Shown here in pieces: positions 40,710 through 49,492 of a stretch of 64,000 bases of DNA (its first letter is position 1; each line of letters opens with the position of its first letter). This DNA is from Paracoccaceae bacterium (GTDB lineage Bacteria; Pseudomonadota; Alphaproteobacteria; Rhodobacterales; Rhodobacteraceae): contig JAPYON010000001.1 in NCBI GenBank assembly GCA_029938175.1, positions 1-64,000 on the forward strand, given 5' to 3'. The notes beneath the pieces were generated by a model, which had not been told where the DNA came from, made no database searches, and saw only the letters and a program-made list of their open reading frames with translations. The translations under genes and the position numbers were made by a program.

Positions 40710-41159
40710 TTAGTCTTCGCTGGCAAGCAACATCCGAAGGTCACGTAGTATCGGCAACGCAGCGCGGATTTTTTCCGAACCCAGGTGCTCTATTGTATCG
40801 TCAAAAACCGGTGCGATGGCGCGAACGGCCTCGTCGCGGGCGGCGTGTCCTGCTGGACTGATGGTCACGAATTTTCGCCGCGCGTCATCCCAATCTGGAC
40901 GGATATGAACGTATCCAGCGGTCTCGAGCTTCGATAACGTGTTGGTCATTGCGCCCTTGGTTACGTGGAATATCCGCGCCAGTTGGGCGGGCGTTTTCTC
41001 ACCACCCAATCGGGAGAAATGGTTTAAGACGGTGAAGTGCGATAGCTCCATTCCTTTTGGTAATGCACGGCTAAAACGGGTTCGCGCCATTTGCTCTACA
41101 GCAGAAATTTCGCTGAAAAGGGCAATTGCGAGTGGGTCGTTTGATGGTTTATCTGACAT
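40710..41159 (-). CDS. MarR-family transcriptional regulator
   Basis: 149 aa winged helix-turn-helix: LSHFTVLNHFSRLGGEKTPA, LARIFHVTKGAMTNTLSKLE and YVHIRPDWDDARRKFVTIS. Its ATG overlaps the stop of the nitrilase-like gene as TAATG, so the two are co-translated. In Rhodobacterales this MarR gene commonly sits between ubiG and the nitrilase-like gene. The effector and targets are unknown. Confidence 0.9.
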   Translation of the reverse strand: MSDKPSNDPLAIALFSEISAVEQMARTRFSRALPKGMELSHFTVLNHFSRLGGEKTPAQLARIFHVTKGAMTNTLSKLETAGYVHIRPDWDDARRKFVTISPAGHAARDEAVRAIAPVFDDTIEHLGSEKIRAALPILRDLRMLLASED

Positions 41160-41995
41160 TACGCCTCGGGTGGTTCGTATTCTCGATCATGGAGCAGCGA
41201 AGGAATTTTCGCGCGGGCCTTGGCAACATCGTTAAAGTCCAAATCGACAAAAGTCACGCCTTGCGTTTTGCCACCGTCCGCCAAAACGTCGCCCCAAGGC
41301 GAAATTGCGAGCGAGTGCCCATAAGTTTCGCGGCGCGGCTCTCGGCCCCAATCATGGGTACCACATTGGGCCGGAGCCAAAACAAAATACCCGTTTTCGA
41401 TGGCGCGAGCACGCAGCAAGGTGTGCCAATGTGCGCGACCCGTCGGGACTGTGAACGCTGCGGGAACGGTCAGAATTTCGGCTCCGGACTGTGCAAGTTG
41501 ACGGTAAAGATCGGGAAAGCGTATGTCGTAACAGATCGTCATACCGATGTTGGCAAAGTCGGTTTTCACTAGCATGGCTTTAGTTCCTGCGCGATAGGCC
41601 GAAGATTCGCGATAAACCTCGCCATTGCCCAGATCGACATCGAACATATGGATTTTGTCGTAGCTGGCAGCGATTTCGCCCATCGGGGTGATCAAGAACG
41701 AACGATTTGCAAAGCGATCGTCTGGGTCTTGGGTTTTAAGCCCAAGTGAGCCGATCAACAGCCAGACTTCCAATTCCTTTGCCAGCACTCGCATGCGGGC
41801 CAGCGTCGGATCGTCTGCCTCGGTATGCAAGACCTCGGCCTGCTGTTTCCGGCTTGGCGAAATAATGTTGGTGGTTTCTGGCGTCAGGATAAACTGTGCG
41901 CCGCCCGCGTGCGCCTCGCGAATATACCCCTCAACAAGGCGCATATTGGCCGCTGGATCGTTGCTTGACGTAAGCTGAACCAGTGCAATTTTCAT
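41159..41995 (-). CDS. Carbon-nitrogen hydrolase (Nit/omega-amidase-like)
   Basis: 278 aa nitrilase-superfamily enzyme with the Glu-Lys-Cys triad visible: E in FILTPETTN, K in SYDKIHMFDVDL, C in TICYDIRFPDLYR. The YDKIHMFDVDL pattern fits the Nit1/Nit2 branch, whose members deaminate glutathione or omega-amides as repair enzymes. It follows grxC by 2 bp on the same strand and is coupled to marR. Exact substrate not proven. Confidence 0.9.
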   Translation of the reverse strand: MKIALVQLTSSNDPAANMRLVEGYIREAHAGGAQFILTPETTNIISPSRKQQAEVLHTEADDPTLARMRVLAKELEVWLLIGSLGLKTQDPDDRFANRSFLITPMGEIAASYDKIHMFDVDLGNGEVYRESSAYRAGTKAMLVKTDFANIGMTICYDIRFPDLYRQLAQSGAEILTVPAAFTVPTGRAHWHTLLRARAIENGYFVLAPAQCGTHDWGREPRRETYGHSLAISPWGDVLADGGKTQGVTFVDLDFNDVAKARAKIPSLLHDREYEPPEA

Positions 41996-41997
41996 GT

Positions 41998-42252
41998 TTA
42001 GGCCAGCATCCTGTCGAGAAGATCGTCGCCTTCAAGTTCGAATAACTCGTCGCAACCGCCGATTGGCTTGCCGTCAATGAAAATCTGCGGGACAGTGCGG
42101 CCACCGTTGCTTCGCTGGGCCATCTCGGTACGTTTGTCGGGGCTCATCATTACGTCGTATTCTGCGAACTCGACACCCTTTTTATTTAAAAGGCGTTTCG
42201 CGGCAACGCAAAAGCCGCAGATAGGGGTGGTATAAATTTCGACGGGTTTCAT
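41998..42252 (-). CDS. grxC: Glutaredoxin 3
   Basis: 84 aa thioredoxin-fold protein with active site C-G-F-C in YTTPICGFCVAAKRLL, then GGRTVPQIFIDGKPIGGCDEL for glutathione binding. It reduces protein and glutathione mixed disulfides in the cytoplasm. The usual site is CPYC; CGFC also occurs in this group. It lies between the damaged comF and the nitrilase-like gene in the usual order. Confidence 0.93.
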   Translation of the reverse strand: MKPVEIYTTPICGFCVAAKRLLNKKGVEFAEYDVMMSPDKRTEMAQRSNGGRTVPQIFIDGKPIGGCDELFELEGDDLLDRMLA

Positions 42253-42295
42253 GCCGATGCTCCATAATTAGTGTTTCGTCCGTCTATATAGGAAC

Positions 42296-42763
42296 TTAAC
42301 CGTCTCGTGCAACGCGAGCGAGGACAAGAACGTCGATTCTTTGCGTGCTTGCCGTGCGGAGGGCCTGCGCACAGGCGGAAAGCGTTGCTCCCGTTGTCAT
42401 CACGTCATCGATTAACAGTATGTTTTTCTGGACTTCTCGACGGTTATGGGCGGCCAACGCTCCTCGTTGGTTCTCGAACCTCTCTCTCCGCGTCAAACCG
42501 TCTTGGATCGACGTGGCCTTGGTGCGGATGAGTAAATCAGGGATTTTCGGGGTGCTCGAAAGCGCCGTAAGTGTCGCAAATCGTACCGGATATAAACGCC
42601 GTATCCACCTAGAAATCGGCGCAAAGGCACCGTGTTCGGTTAGTTCTGAACAAGTCAGGCAGCGCGGGGGGGGGTAGATCGTGTTAAGCAACACGCTCTT
42701 TCCCTTGGAGACGAAGCGAGTTAGGTGTTTCAACGAGAGGATTTCTGAATATGCAGACACCAC
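42296..42763 (-). pseudogene. Internally deleted comF-family phosphoribosyltransferase gene
   Basis: 155 codons remain open but the family is about 240. The N-terminus keeps the first zinc-finger pair (IYPPPRCLTCSELTEHG) and then jumps straight to the late part: PDLLIRTKATSIQDGLTRRE, ERFENQRGALAAHNRR and the PRPP loop ILLIDDVMTTGATLSACAQA. The second cysteine pair and the central core are missing. Because the frame is still open a short protein could be made, but a working ComF is unlikely. Its 5' end overlaps the divergent methyltransferase gene by 13 bp. Confidence 0.7.
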
Positions 42764-43596
42764 CAGACCTTTTTGACCGCGGGCTATTGAGCATGCGCCG
42801 TGTGCGGGCGGCCGGTTTTGGCGCAGAAGGGGAATTCCTACACGTCGAGATTGCCGACCAAGTGTCAGAAAGACTGCAAGAGGTTAATAAATCGTTTCAA
42901 TCCGCTGCCATAATCGGTCCAAAGGCTGAATTGTGGGTGGAAGCACTTGGGAATCCGGCATTTCGGGCCTATGTAGACGGCGAAGTGCTCGACTTGCAAG
43001 AGTCCTCGCTTGATTTGGTGGTCCACGGGTTGGCCTTGCATTGGGCGAACGATCCGGTTGGGCAGCTGGTACAAATGCGGCGTGCGCTAAAGCCGGACGG
43101 GTTGATGATAGCGGCAATGTTTGGAGGGCAAACCCTTAACGAATTGCGAACTGCGTTGGCCGAAGCGGAAACCGAGTTCGAGGGTGGTTTGTCCCCGCGT
43201 ATCGCTCCGATGGGTGAAATCCGAGACCTTGGCGGGCTGATCCAACGGGCCGGTTTGGCCCTTCCGGTCGCCGATTCCGTTAATCTGACGGTAACTTACG
43301 AAACACCACTACATTTGATGCAGGATTTGCGGGCGATGGGGGAAACCAATGTCATGCACGCGCGGAGAAAAACGCCGATGCGGCGCAAAACGTTGATGCG
43401 AGCGATGGATATCTATACGGAATACTTTGCGGAACCCGACGGACGTGTCCCTGCTACATTCGAGATCGTGTTCCTGACCGGGTGGGCCCCGTCCGAGACG
43501 CAGCAAAAATCGCTGCGGCCCGGTTCAGCGAAGGCGAGACTCGCCGACGCTTTGCAGGTGCCCGAACGTAGCGCGGGCGACAAAGCGAAGAATTAG
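42751..43596 (+). CDS. SAM-dependent methyltransferase, BioC/NDUFAF5-like
   Basis: 281 aa. FDRGLLSMRRVRAA at the N-terminus, SSLDLVVHGLALHWANDP in the middle (post-SAM motif typical of this family) and LKPDGLMIAAMFGG. The classic glycine-rich SAM loop is weak, as usual in this branch. Homologues include the mitochondrial complex I assembly hydroxylase NDUFAF5, and many are annotated as BioC-like; the role here is unknown. Divergent from comF; the stop overlaps the grpE stop by four bases. Confidence 0.85.
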   Translation: MQTPPDLFDRGLLSMRRVRAAGFGAEGEFLHVEIADQVSERLQEVNKSFQSAAIIGPKAELWVEALGNPAFRAYVDGEVLDLQESSLDLVVHGLALHWANDPVGQLVQMRRALKPDGLMIAAMFGGQTLNELRTALAEAETEFEGGLSPRIAPMGEIRDLGGLIQRAGLALPVADSVNLTVTYETPLHLMQDLRAMGETNVMHARRKTPMRRKTLMRAMDIYTEYFAEPDGRVPATFEIVFLTGWAPSETQQKSLRPGSAKARLADALQVPERSAGDKAKN

Positions 43597-44177
43597 TCTT
43601 CGGCTTCTTCCTTAGCAGGCGCTGGTTTGCTTGAGTTGGAGGAAACGCCAACCTGTGCGGCGCGTAACAAACGGTCGCCAATTGCGAAACCCGACGCCAT
43701 AACCTGAATGATCGTGCCTTTTGTGGTGCTTGGTACCGGTGCTTCGAACATTGCCTGATGCAGTTTCGGATTAAACTTGTCGCCGACTTCCGGAGCAACC
43801 GTCAGAATTTTGTGCTTCTCAAAGACCGACAGCAATTCGCGCAATGTCAGTTCTAGACCTTCGGTCAAAGACTTGTGATGCTCGCGAAGGTCATCGTCAA
43901 TGTTTTCCAGCGCACGCTCCAAATTGTCCTGCACCGACAGAAGGTCGCGGGCAAGCTTGGTTCCGCCGTACACCTCGGCATCGCGGCGATCACGCTCGGA
44001 ACGTTTTCGAAGGTTTTCGGTTTCCGCGAAAGCACGCAAAAGGCGGTCCTTTAGCTGATCGCGCTCCTTGATTACGGAATCTATGTCGGGCATTGCCAGA
44101 ACGTTTTCTTCCAGATCCAGCTCTTCTTCGGACTCATCGATATCGTCCAGAAACCCGTTTTCTTTTTCGTTACTCAT
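43593..44177 (-). CDS. grpE: Nucleotide exchange factor GrpE
   Basis: 194 aa from the ATG at 44177 with AGAAGG upstream; a TTG at 44198 would lengthen it by seven codons but is less likely. Acidic N-terminal tail, long coiled coil (RDQLKDRLLRAFAETENLRK), then the beta domain with PEVGDKFNPKLHQAMFEAPV and IIQVMASGFAIGDRLLRAAQ. It releases ADP from DnaK. Follows hrcA in a heat-shock pair. Confidence 0.94.
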   Translation of the reverse strand: MSNEKENGFLDDIDESEEELDLEENVLAMPDIDSVIKERDQLKDRLLRAFAETENLRKRSERDRRDAEVYGGTKLARDLLSVQDNLERALENIDDDLREHHKSLTEGLELTLRELLSVFEKHKILTVAPEVGDKFNPKLHQAMFEAPVPSTTKGTIIQVMASGFAIGDRLLRAAQVGVSSNSSKPAPAKEEAED

Positions 44178-44194
44178 CTTACTTACCTTCTTGT

Positions 44195-45256
44195 TCAAGT
44201 CCGGCGGGACATTAATCGACCCACCAGCTGCGCGGTATAATCTACGATCGGAACGATCCGGCCATAATTCAGCCTTGTCGGTCCGATCACGCCTACCGCG
44301 CCAATAATTTTTCGCTCAGCGTTCATATAAGGGGAAACCACCAAAGAGGAACCCGAAAGTGAGAAAAGTTTGTTCTCTGAGCCAATAAAAATGCGGACTC
44401 CGTCTCCTTCTTCGGTCAAATCCAGCAATTGCGCCATATCACGCTTGCGTTCAAGGTCGTCAAACAGCTGCCGGATGCGTTCCAGATCTTGCTCGGTAGC
44501 ACCATCTTCGACCAAATTCGCGCGGCCCCGAACGATAAGGCGGTCTCGACCGTCCTGCTCGTCCACCCAAATCGCCAGCCCGTCTTTGATCAGGCTTTGC
44601 GATAAGCGGTCGAGTTCTTGGCGATTTCGCTCAATTTCGCGTGTCACCACGCTCTGCATTTGTGAAACGGTGTGACCTTCGAGAATCGCGTTCAGAAAAT
44701 TAGCCGCCTCGCGCATAGCAGACTGTGTTAGCCCGGTTGGCGGTGTAAAAAGGCGGTTTTCTACCTGTCCGTCGGCGGTGACTAATACCACAAGCGCCTT
44801 TTCGGACGACAATGCCACGAATTCTAAGTGCTTTATCGGGGATTCCGTTTTTGGTGTCAGGACGAGGCTCGCACCATGGGTCAGACCCGACAACATATTG
44901 CCGACCTTGTCCATCATGCCGCCAATATCTGGTTCGTTACTGTCAAGCGAGCGCTCTATTTCACGTTGTTCGGAATCGGAAACGGAACCAACCTCAAGCA
45001 ACCCATCCACGAACATCCTAAGGCCCACCTGTGTTGGAATACGGCCAGCGGATGTGTGCGGAGAGCCCAGAAGATCGAGCCGTTCAAGGTCGCTCATAAC
45101 ATTGCGAATGGTGGCGGGCGAGACTCTCTCGGTTAGTGCTTTTGTAAGGGTTTTAGAGCCGACAGGATCACCGGTTTCCAGATATGATTCCACCACTTGT
45201 CGGAAAACCTCGCGGCTGCGGTTGGTCAGATCTGAAAGCGGAGTGGTTTGGGTCAT
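44195..45256 (-). CDS. hrcA: Heat-inducible transcription repressor HrcA
   Basis: 353 aa. N-terminal winged helix: SREVFRQVVESYLETGDPVG and VSPATIRNVMSDLERLDLL, then SPHTSAGRIPTQVGLRMFVD, which is the family signature; a GAF-like region and the C-terminal GPTRLNYGRIVPIVDYTA follow. It represses groESL and itself through CIRCE sites in other bacteria. I found no CIRCE (TTAGCACTC-N9-GAGTGCTAA) upstream here, so control of this operon may rest elsewhere. Confidence 0.95.
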   Translation of the reverse strand: MTQTTPLSDLTNRSREVFRQVVESYLETGDPVGSKTLTKALTERVSPATIRNVMSDLERLDLLGSPHTSAGRIPTQVGLRMFVDGLLEVGSVSDSEQREIERSLDSNEPDIGGMMDKVGNMLSGLTHGASLVLTPKTESPIKHLEFVALSSEKALVVLVTADGQVENRLFTPPTGLTQSAMREAANFLNAILEGHTVSQMQSVVTREIERNRQELDRLSQSLIKDGLAIWVDEQDGRDRLIVRGRANLVEDGATEQDLERIRQLFDDLERKRDMAQLLDLTEEGDGVRIFIGSENKLFSLSGSSLVVSPYMNAERKIIGAVGVIGPTRLNYGRIVPIVDYTAQLVGRLMSRRT

Positions 45257-45268
45257 GTTTAAGCACCT

Positions 45269-45284
45269 TGGTTCACGTGAAACT
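45269..45284. other. Degenerate parS-like site between hrcA and rph
   Basis: TGGTTCACGTGAAACT matches the parS consensus TGTTTCACGTGAAACA at 14 of 16 positions, including the central TTCACGTGAA. It lies in the divergent hrcA-rph gap, about 5.6 kb from the nearest perfect parS. Confidence 0.4.
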
Positions 45285-45376
45285 ATGCATTCCGGCTGAT
45301 CGGGTCAATCGTCGGGATGGACGCAAGCGTTGATTTTGGTTAAGACGCTGCAAAACCTAACCCAACGGAGGCTTCT

Positions 45377-46090
45377 ATGCGCCCATCTGGCCGTAATACT
45401 GATATCATGCGTGACATAGTTATAGAAACTAACGTCACCAAACACGCCGAGGGCTCGTGCCTCATAAAAATGGGTGACACACATGTGCTTTGTACTGCTT
45501 CACTAGAAAGTCGCGTGCCACCGTTTTTGCGCAACTCCGGCCTTGGCTGGGTAACCGCTGAATATGGCATGCTGCCGCGCTCAACGGGTTCGCGGATGCG
45601 GCGCGAGGCTACGGCTGGAAAACAGTCTGGTCGTACGCAGGAAATTCAACGGCTGATCGGCCGGTCTTTGCGATCTGGCGTTGATCGTGTTACTTTAGGT
45701 GAACGTCAGATCACTGTGGATTGTGATGTTATTCAGGCGGATGGTGGCACACGTTGTGCGGCGATTACTGGCGGGTGGGTTGCGTTGCGTTTAGCAGTTA
45801 ACAAGTTGTTGACGGCTGGTGATATAAAAGAAGACCCTTTGACAGATCACATCGCGGCGGTTTCTTGCGGAATTTATGCCGGACAGCCGGTTCTGGACCT
45901 CGACTACCTTGAGGATAGCGATGCAGGCACTGATGCGAATTTCGTTATGAGTGGCGCAGGTGGTATGGTCGAGATTCAAGGTTCTGCGGAGGGCGCGACT
46001 TTTTCTCGTGACGAGTTTAACACGCTATTGGATTTGGCGGAAAAAGGCGTGGCCGAACTGGTTATCGCGCAGAAAGCTGCCATCACCTGA
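45377..46090 (+). CDS. rph: Ribonuclease PH
   Basis: 237 aa phosphorolytic 3'-exoribonuclease that trims tRNA 3' ends. It begins [20 protein letters not shown]; family patterns [40 protein letters not shown] and [20 protein letters not shown] are intact. AACGGAGG is an excellent ribosome site. The stop overlaps the rdgB start (TGATGA), giving the common rph-rdgB-hemW order. Confidence 0.96.
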   Translation: MRPSGRNTDIMRDIVIETNVTKHAEGSCLIKMGDTHVLCTASLESRVPPFLRNSGLGWVTAEYGMLPRSTGSRMRREATAGKQSGRTQEIQRLIGRSLRSGVDRVTLGERQITVDCDVIQADGGTRCAAITGGWVALRLAVNKLLTAGDIKEDPLTDHIAAVSCGIYAGQPVLDLDYLEDSDAGTDANFVMSGAGGMVEIQGSAEGATFSRDEFNTLLDLAEKGVAELVIAQKAAIT

Positions 46091-46698
46091 TGAGGAAGTT
46101 CGTCGAGCCCAAACTACTGATCGCAACCCATAACAAAGGCAAGCTGGAGGAAATCATCCGCCTGCTAGAGCCTTTCGGTGTTGCGGTAGTCTCGAACGCT
46201 GAACTCGACTTGCCTGAGCCAGAAGAAACCGAGGATAATTTCCTCGGCAATGCTCGGATCAAGGCGCATGCGGCGGCGAAGGCCAGCGGATTGCCGGCGT
46301 TGGCCGACGACAGCGGTATCGAGGTGGATGCTTTGGGTGGTGCGCCGGGTGTTTACACTGCGGATTGGGCGGAAACGCCTAATGGACGTGATTTTTCCGT
46401 GGCGATGACCAAGGTTTGGGATGAATTGGAGGCGTTGCGCGCCCCTGCCCCTCGTATCGCCCGATTTCGCAGCACGCTTGTTTTGGCATGGCCGGACGGA
46501 CATGACGAAGTGTTTGAGGGTAAAGTCGTGGGACAATGCGTCTGGCCAATGCGTGGCGAAGAGGGTCACGGCTACGATCCGATGTTCATGCCGGAAGGGT
46601 ATGATATCACATTTGGCGAGATGGATCGTTGGAAAAAGAACCGCATAAGCCACCGGGCGGACGCATTCGACAAACTGGTGAAGGAGTGTTTTGTATGA
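46090..46698 (+). CDS. rdgB: Non-canonical purine NTP pyrophosphatase (RdgB/HAM1)
   Basis: 202 aa. LLIATHNKGKLEEI at the N-terminus is the nucleotide-binding start; DDSGIEVDALGGAPGVYTAD and GYDPMFMPEGYDITFGEM complete the signature. It hydrolyses ITP, dITP and XTP to prevent mutagenic incorporation. Coupled to rph upstream and to the damaged ridA downstream by an ATGA overlap. Confidence 0.95.
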   Translation: MRKFVEPKLLIATHNKGKLEEIIRLLEPFGVAVVSNAELDLPEPEETEDNFLGNARIKAHAAAKASGLPALADDSGIEVDALGGAPGVYTADWAETPNGRDFSVAMTKVWDELEALRAPAPRIARFRSTLVLAWPDGHDEVFEGKVVGQCVWPMRGEEGHGYDPMFMPEGYDITFGEMDRWKKNRISHRADAFDKLVKECFV

Positions 46699-47078
46699 GT
46701 AAGATAAAACGAAACTCGACTGGTTCTCCGTTTGAGAAGACAGTTGGGTATTCCCGCGCAACCGTTAAGGGTGATTGGTGCTTTGTTGTAGGTGTGTCGG
46801 GGTATTATTATACCACTATGGTGATGCCGGAAGGAATAACTGCACAAGCACGTAGTTGTTTTTCTACAATAAAACCTGTACTCGATGAAGCCGGTTTTTA
46901 GATGTCAGACACCGCTCGCCTTCAGTGCACTGTTGTAGTTGTGGAACTGGTAGACGAGGTAACACCTGCCTTGGGCGAATCGATGGGCGAAATCCGGCCA
47001 GCAGCGACAATGGTTGTTGCTGGGTTAGTCAAACCTGAAATGCTGATAGAAATCGAAGTCATGGCGTTCAAGGGGTAA
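46695..47078 (+). pseudogene. ridA-family gene interrupted by an in-frame amber codon
   Basis: A single frame of 128 codons from ATG 46695 (overlapping the rdgB stop) to TAA 47078 encodes a whole RidA/YjgF protein except for a TAG at 46899-46901. Before the stop: NSTGSPFEKTVGYSRATVKG, then DWCFVVGVSGYYYTT and VLDEAGF. After it: MSDTARLQ..., then MGEIRPAATMVVAGLVKPEM and IEIEVMAFKG. In relatives the interrupted codon is usually serine (GFSMSD), so one TCG-to-TAG change explains it. RidA destroys reactive enamines. It is either a very young pseudogene or a sequencing error. Confidence 0.8.
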
Positions 47079-47080
47079 TT

Positions 47081-48235
47081 ATGGAAGATTGGCAAAATGC
47101 TGGGTTCGGGGTCTATGTCCACTGGCCATTTTGCATGCACAAATGCCCGTATTGTGATTTCAACAGCCATGTTTCAGGTGAAGTTGACCAAAAGAAGTGG
47201 CGCGACGCGCTTTTGTCTGACATTCAACGCAGCGCGGCCGAACTGCCCGAACGCACGGTTAACACAATATTTTTCGGCGGGGGAACGCCAAGCCTGATGC
47301 CACCGGAAACTGTGGCCGCCGTAATCGAGAAAATCGGGAAATCCTGGAAGCTGTCACCAGCCGCAGAAATCTCATTAGAAGCAAATCCAACTTCTGTCGA
47401 GGCTGGGCGCTTTTCCGGATATGCGGACGCGGGCGTAAATCGCGTTTCCATGGGCATTCAATCGTTGCGCGATGCTGATTTGAAAGCGCTAGGACGAATG
47501 CATTCCGTCAGGGAAGCTCGGGCAGCCTTCGAGATTGCCAGAAAACAGTTTGACAGGGTAAGTTTTGATCTAATTTACGCACGGCAAGGGCAAACTGTCG
47601 ACACGTGGGAGGCTGAATTGACCGATGCCATAGATATGGCCGTTGATCACCTTTCGCTTTACCAATTAACGATCGAGGAAGGCACACGGTTTGGCGATAT
47701 GCATGCGCGGGGCAAGCTGCGTGACATGCCAAACGATGCCACAGCAACCGATATGTATTTCCGTACGCAAGAAGTTTGTGAAAAACACGGGCTACCGGCG
47801 TATGAGGTTTCAAACCATTCACGCGCCGGTGCCGAAAGCCGGCACAACCTGATATATTGGCGTTATGGGGATTACGTCGGCGTCGGACCGGGCGCACATG
47901 GGCGGATTACGTTGGATGGACAAAAGCTGGCCACAGATACGTTTATTGATCCCGCCGATTGGCTGAATGCGGTTAGCAACAATGGTTGGGGCCGGAAGGC
48001 CAGCGAGATCGTTTCTGGTGAAGATCAAGCAAGTGAGTACTTGATGATGTCGATGCGATTGGCCGAGGGTAGTAGCCTTAACCGTTATGCAGCGCTGAAT
48101 GGGTCGGCGATGAATGAAGGGAATCTGGAAGACATGGTTCGCGCCGGATTTGTTTCACGTGAATGCGGCAGAATCACGACAACAAGCAGAGGCCGCCCAC
48201 TGCTTAACGCAGTACTTCGACAGTTGATGACCTAG
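47081..48235 (+). CDS. hemW: Radical SAM heme chaperone HemW
   Basis: 384 aa. The radical SAM cluster motif is C-MHK-C-PY-C (HWPFCMHKCPYCDFNSHV), followed by FFGGGTPSLMPPETV, GVNRVSMGIQS and LYQLTIEEGTRFGDM, as in HemW/HemN-like proteins. HemW is now regarded as a heme chaperone rather than a coproporphyrinogen oxidase. GGGGTAATT gives the ribosome site right after the ridA end. A parS-like sequence lies inside its 3' part. Confidence 0.92.
   Translation: MEDWQNAGFGVYVHWPFCMHKCPYCDFNSHVSGEVDQKKWRDALLSDIQRSAAELPERTVNTIFFGGGTPSLMPPETVAAVIEKIGKSWKLSPAAEISLEANPTSVEAGRFSGYADAGVNRVSMGIQSLRDADLKALGRMHSVREARAAFEIARKQFDRVSFDLIYARQGQTVDTWEAELTDAIDMAVDHLSLYQLTIEEGTRFGDMHARGKLRDMPNDATATDMYFRTQEVCEKHGLPAYEVSNHSRAGAESRHNLIYWRYGDYVGVGPGAHGRITLDGQKLATDTFIDPADWLNAVSNNGWGRKASEIVSGEDQASEYLMMSMRLAEGSSLNRYAALNGSAMNEGNLEDMVRAGFVSRECGRITTTSRGRPLLNAVLRQLMT
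48151..48166. other. Partial parS-like site inside hemW
   Basis: TGTTTCACGTGAATGC keeps the first 13 bases of parS (TGTTTCACGTGAA) and then diverges. It lies about 440 bp from the end of parB. It may be chance or a weakened ParB site. Confidence 0.35.
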
Positions 48236-48589
48236 ATGCGTATGATTTGGCTGTTTTTCGGAGCGGTTTCTGTAGCTGCGGGATTCACGGGCATTTTCTT
48301 GCCCGTTCTGCCCACCGTTCCATTCCTATTGTTGGCCGCATTCTTCCTCGGCAAGTCGTCGCCAAGAGCTCATAAGTGGCTGCTTGCGCATCGACTATTT
48401 GGTCCACCCATCCGCGACTGGCACGAACGTGGCGCGATTAGCAGGAAGTCGAAAATTCTATCTGCAGCGTCAATGATCGCGGTATTTGTTGTGTCTATAT
48501 GGCTACAAGTACCTGTATTTATTATTTTAATCCAGATTGTAGCACTATTATCAGTATCGGTCTTTATTTGGACCAGACCTGACACCTGA
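48236..48589 (+). CDS. DUF454 (YbaN-like) inner membrane protein
   Basis: 117 aa. An N-terminal membrane segment with the family motif GFTGIFLPVLPTVPFLLLAAFF, then a short loop with SSPRAHKWLLAHRLFGPPIRDW and two more hydrophobic segments. This is the standard DUF454/YbaN layout; function unknown. Its ATG follows the hemW TAG directly, so it is translated by re-initiation. It is convergent with parB, with no gap. Confidence 0.88.
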   Translation: MRMIWLFFGAVSVAAGFTGIFLPVLPTVPFLLLAAFFLGKSSPRAHKWLLAHRLFGPPIRDWHERGAISRKSKILSAASMIAVFVVSIWLQVPVFIILIQIVALLSVSVFIWTRPDT

Positions 48590-49480
48590 TCATTGCGACA
48601 GCAACTGACATAATCCGTCGAGCTGCTCTAGATCCGAATATTTAATTCGAAGCTCACCACTTTGACCGCCAGATTTGTGATCAATTGTGACCTTTGCGCC
48701 GAGATTCGCAGTCAAGTCGTACTCGATCGCACGAGTGTCCGCATCTTTGGCTGGTTTCAGACGACGCTTCTGTGGTGAAACTGATTTTTTTGCCTTGGCC
48801 AACGCCTCGGCTTGGCGAACTGACAGACCCTTGGAAATGATGATGCGGGCGAGTGCTACGGGGTCATCGACGGGAACCAGTGCACGAGCATGGCCTGCGG
48901 ATAGTTGTCCATTTTGCAAATATTCCAAAACCTCGGATGGAAGATTCAGCAGGCGAAGAAGATTCGCGATATGACTACGGCTTTTACCCAATGCCTCGGC
49001 CATTTTTTCCTGAGTACGTCCGAATTTATTCATCAACTGACGGTATCCCAGCGCCTCTTCTACCGCGTTCAAATCGGCGCGCTGGATATTTTCGATGATG
49101 GCTAGCTCAAGAACTTCGGTGTCCGATAGCTCGCGTACCAACACCGGAATCGTATGCAGTTTTGCGCGCTGCGCTGCGCGCCATCTACGTTCGCCAGCCA
49201 CGATCTGGTAGTCGTTCTGATTGTTCGGATCGGGCCGGACGATAAGCGGTTGTATTACGCCCTTTTCAGTGATCGAGGCGGTGAGATCCTGCAAATCATG
49301 TTCATTGAAAGCTCGACGCGGCTGCTCAGGGTTAGCGTGGACTTTCTCGATCGGAACTTCAGACGCTCCAGCGAGAGACACAAGGGCGCCACCAATTGGG
49401 TTTTCGTCATCTAAATTTACGTCTGCCAATAGTGCAGAAAGGCCGCGGCCAAGGCTTTTGCGTTCAGTTTTCTTTGACAT
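48590..49480 (-). CDS. parB: Chromosome-partitioning protein ParB
   Basis: 296 aa CTPase and DNA-sliding clamp. The N-terminal box II region has NPEQPRRAFNEHDLQDLTAS; the CTP-binding patch is ERRWRAAQRA (GERRWRA); the helix-turn-helix is LMNKFGRTQEKMAEALGKSR with SHIANLLRLL; the C-terminal dimer domain follows. It loads at parS and slides to segregate origins. Perfect parS sites lie in rsmG and mnmG. 12 bp downstream of parA. Confidence 0.96.
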   Translation of the reverse strand: MSKKTERKSLGRGLSALLADVNLDDENPIGGALVSLAGASEVPIEKVHANPEQPRRAFNEHDLQDLTASITEKGVIQPLIVRPDPNNQNDYQIVAGERRWRAAQRAKLHTIPVLVRELSDTEVLELAIIENIQRADLNAVEEALGYRQLMNKFGRTQEKMAEALGKSRSHIANLLRLLNLPSEVLEYLQNGQLSAGHARALVPVDDPVALARIIISKGLSVRQAEALAKAKKSVSPQKRRLKPAKDADTRAIEYDLTANLGAKVTIDHKSGGQSGELRIKYSDLEQLDGLCQLLSQ

Positions 49481-49492
49481 TATTCTGTTTCT

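Noticed and set aside
45257-45376. Possible CIRCE element for hrcA
   Set aside because: No TTAGCACTC/GAGTGCTAA inverted repeat is present; the only palindrome is parS-like.
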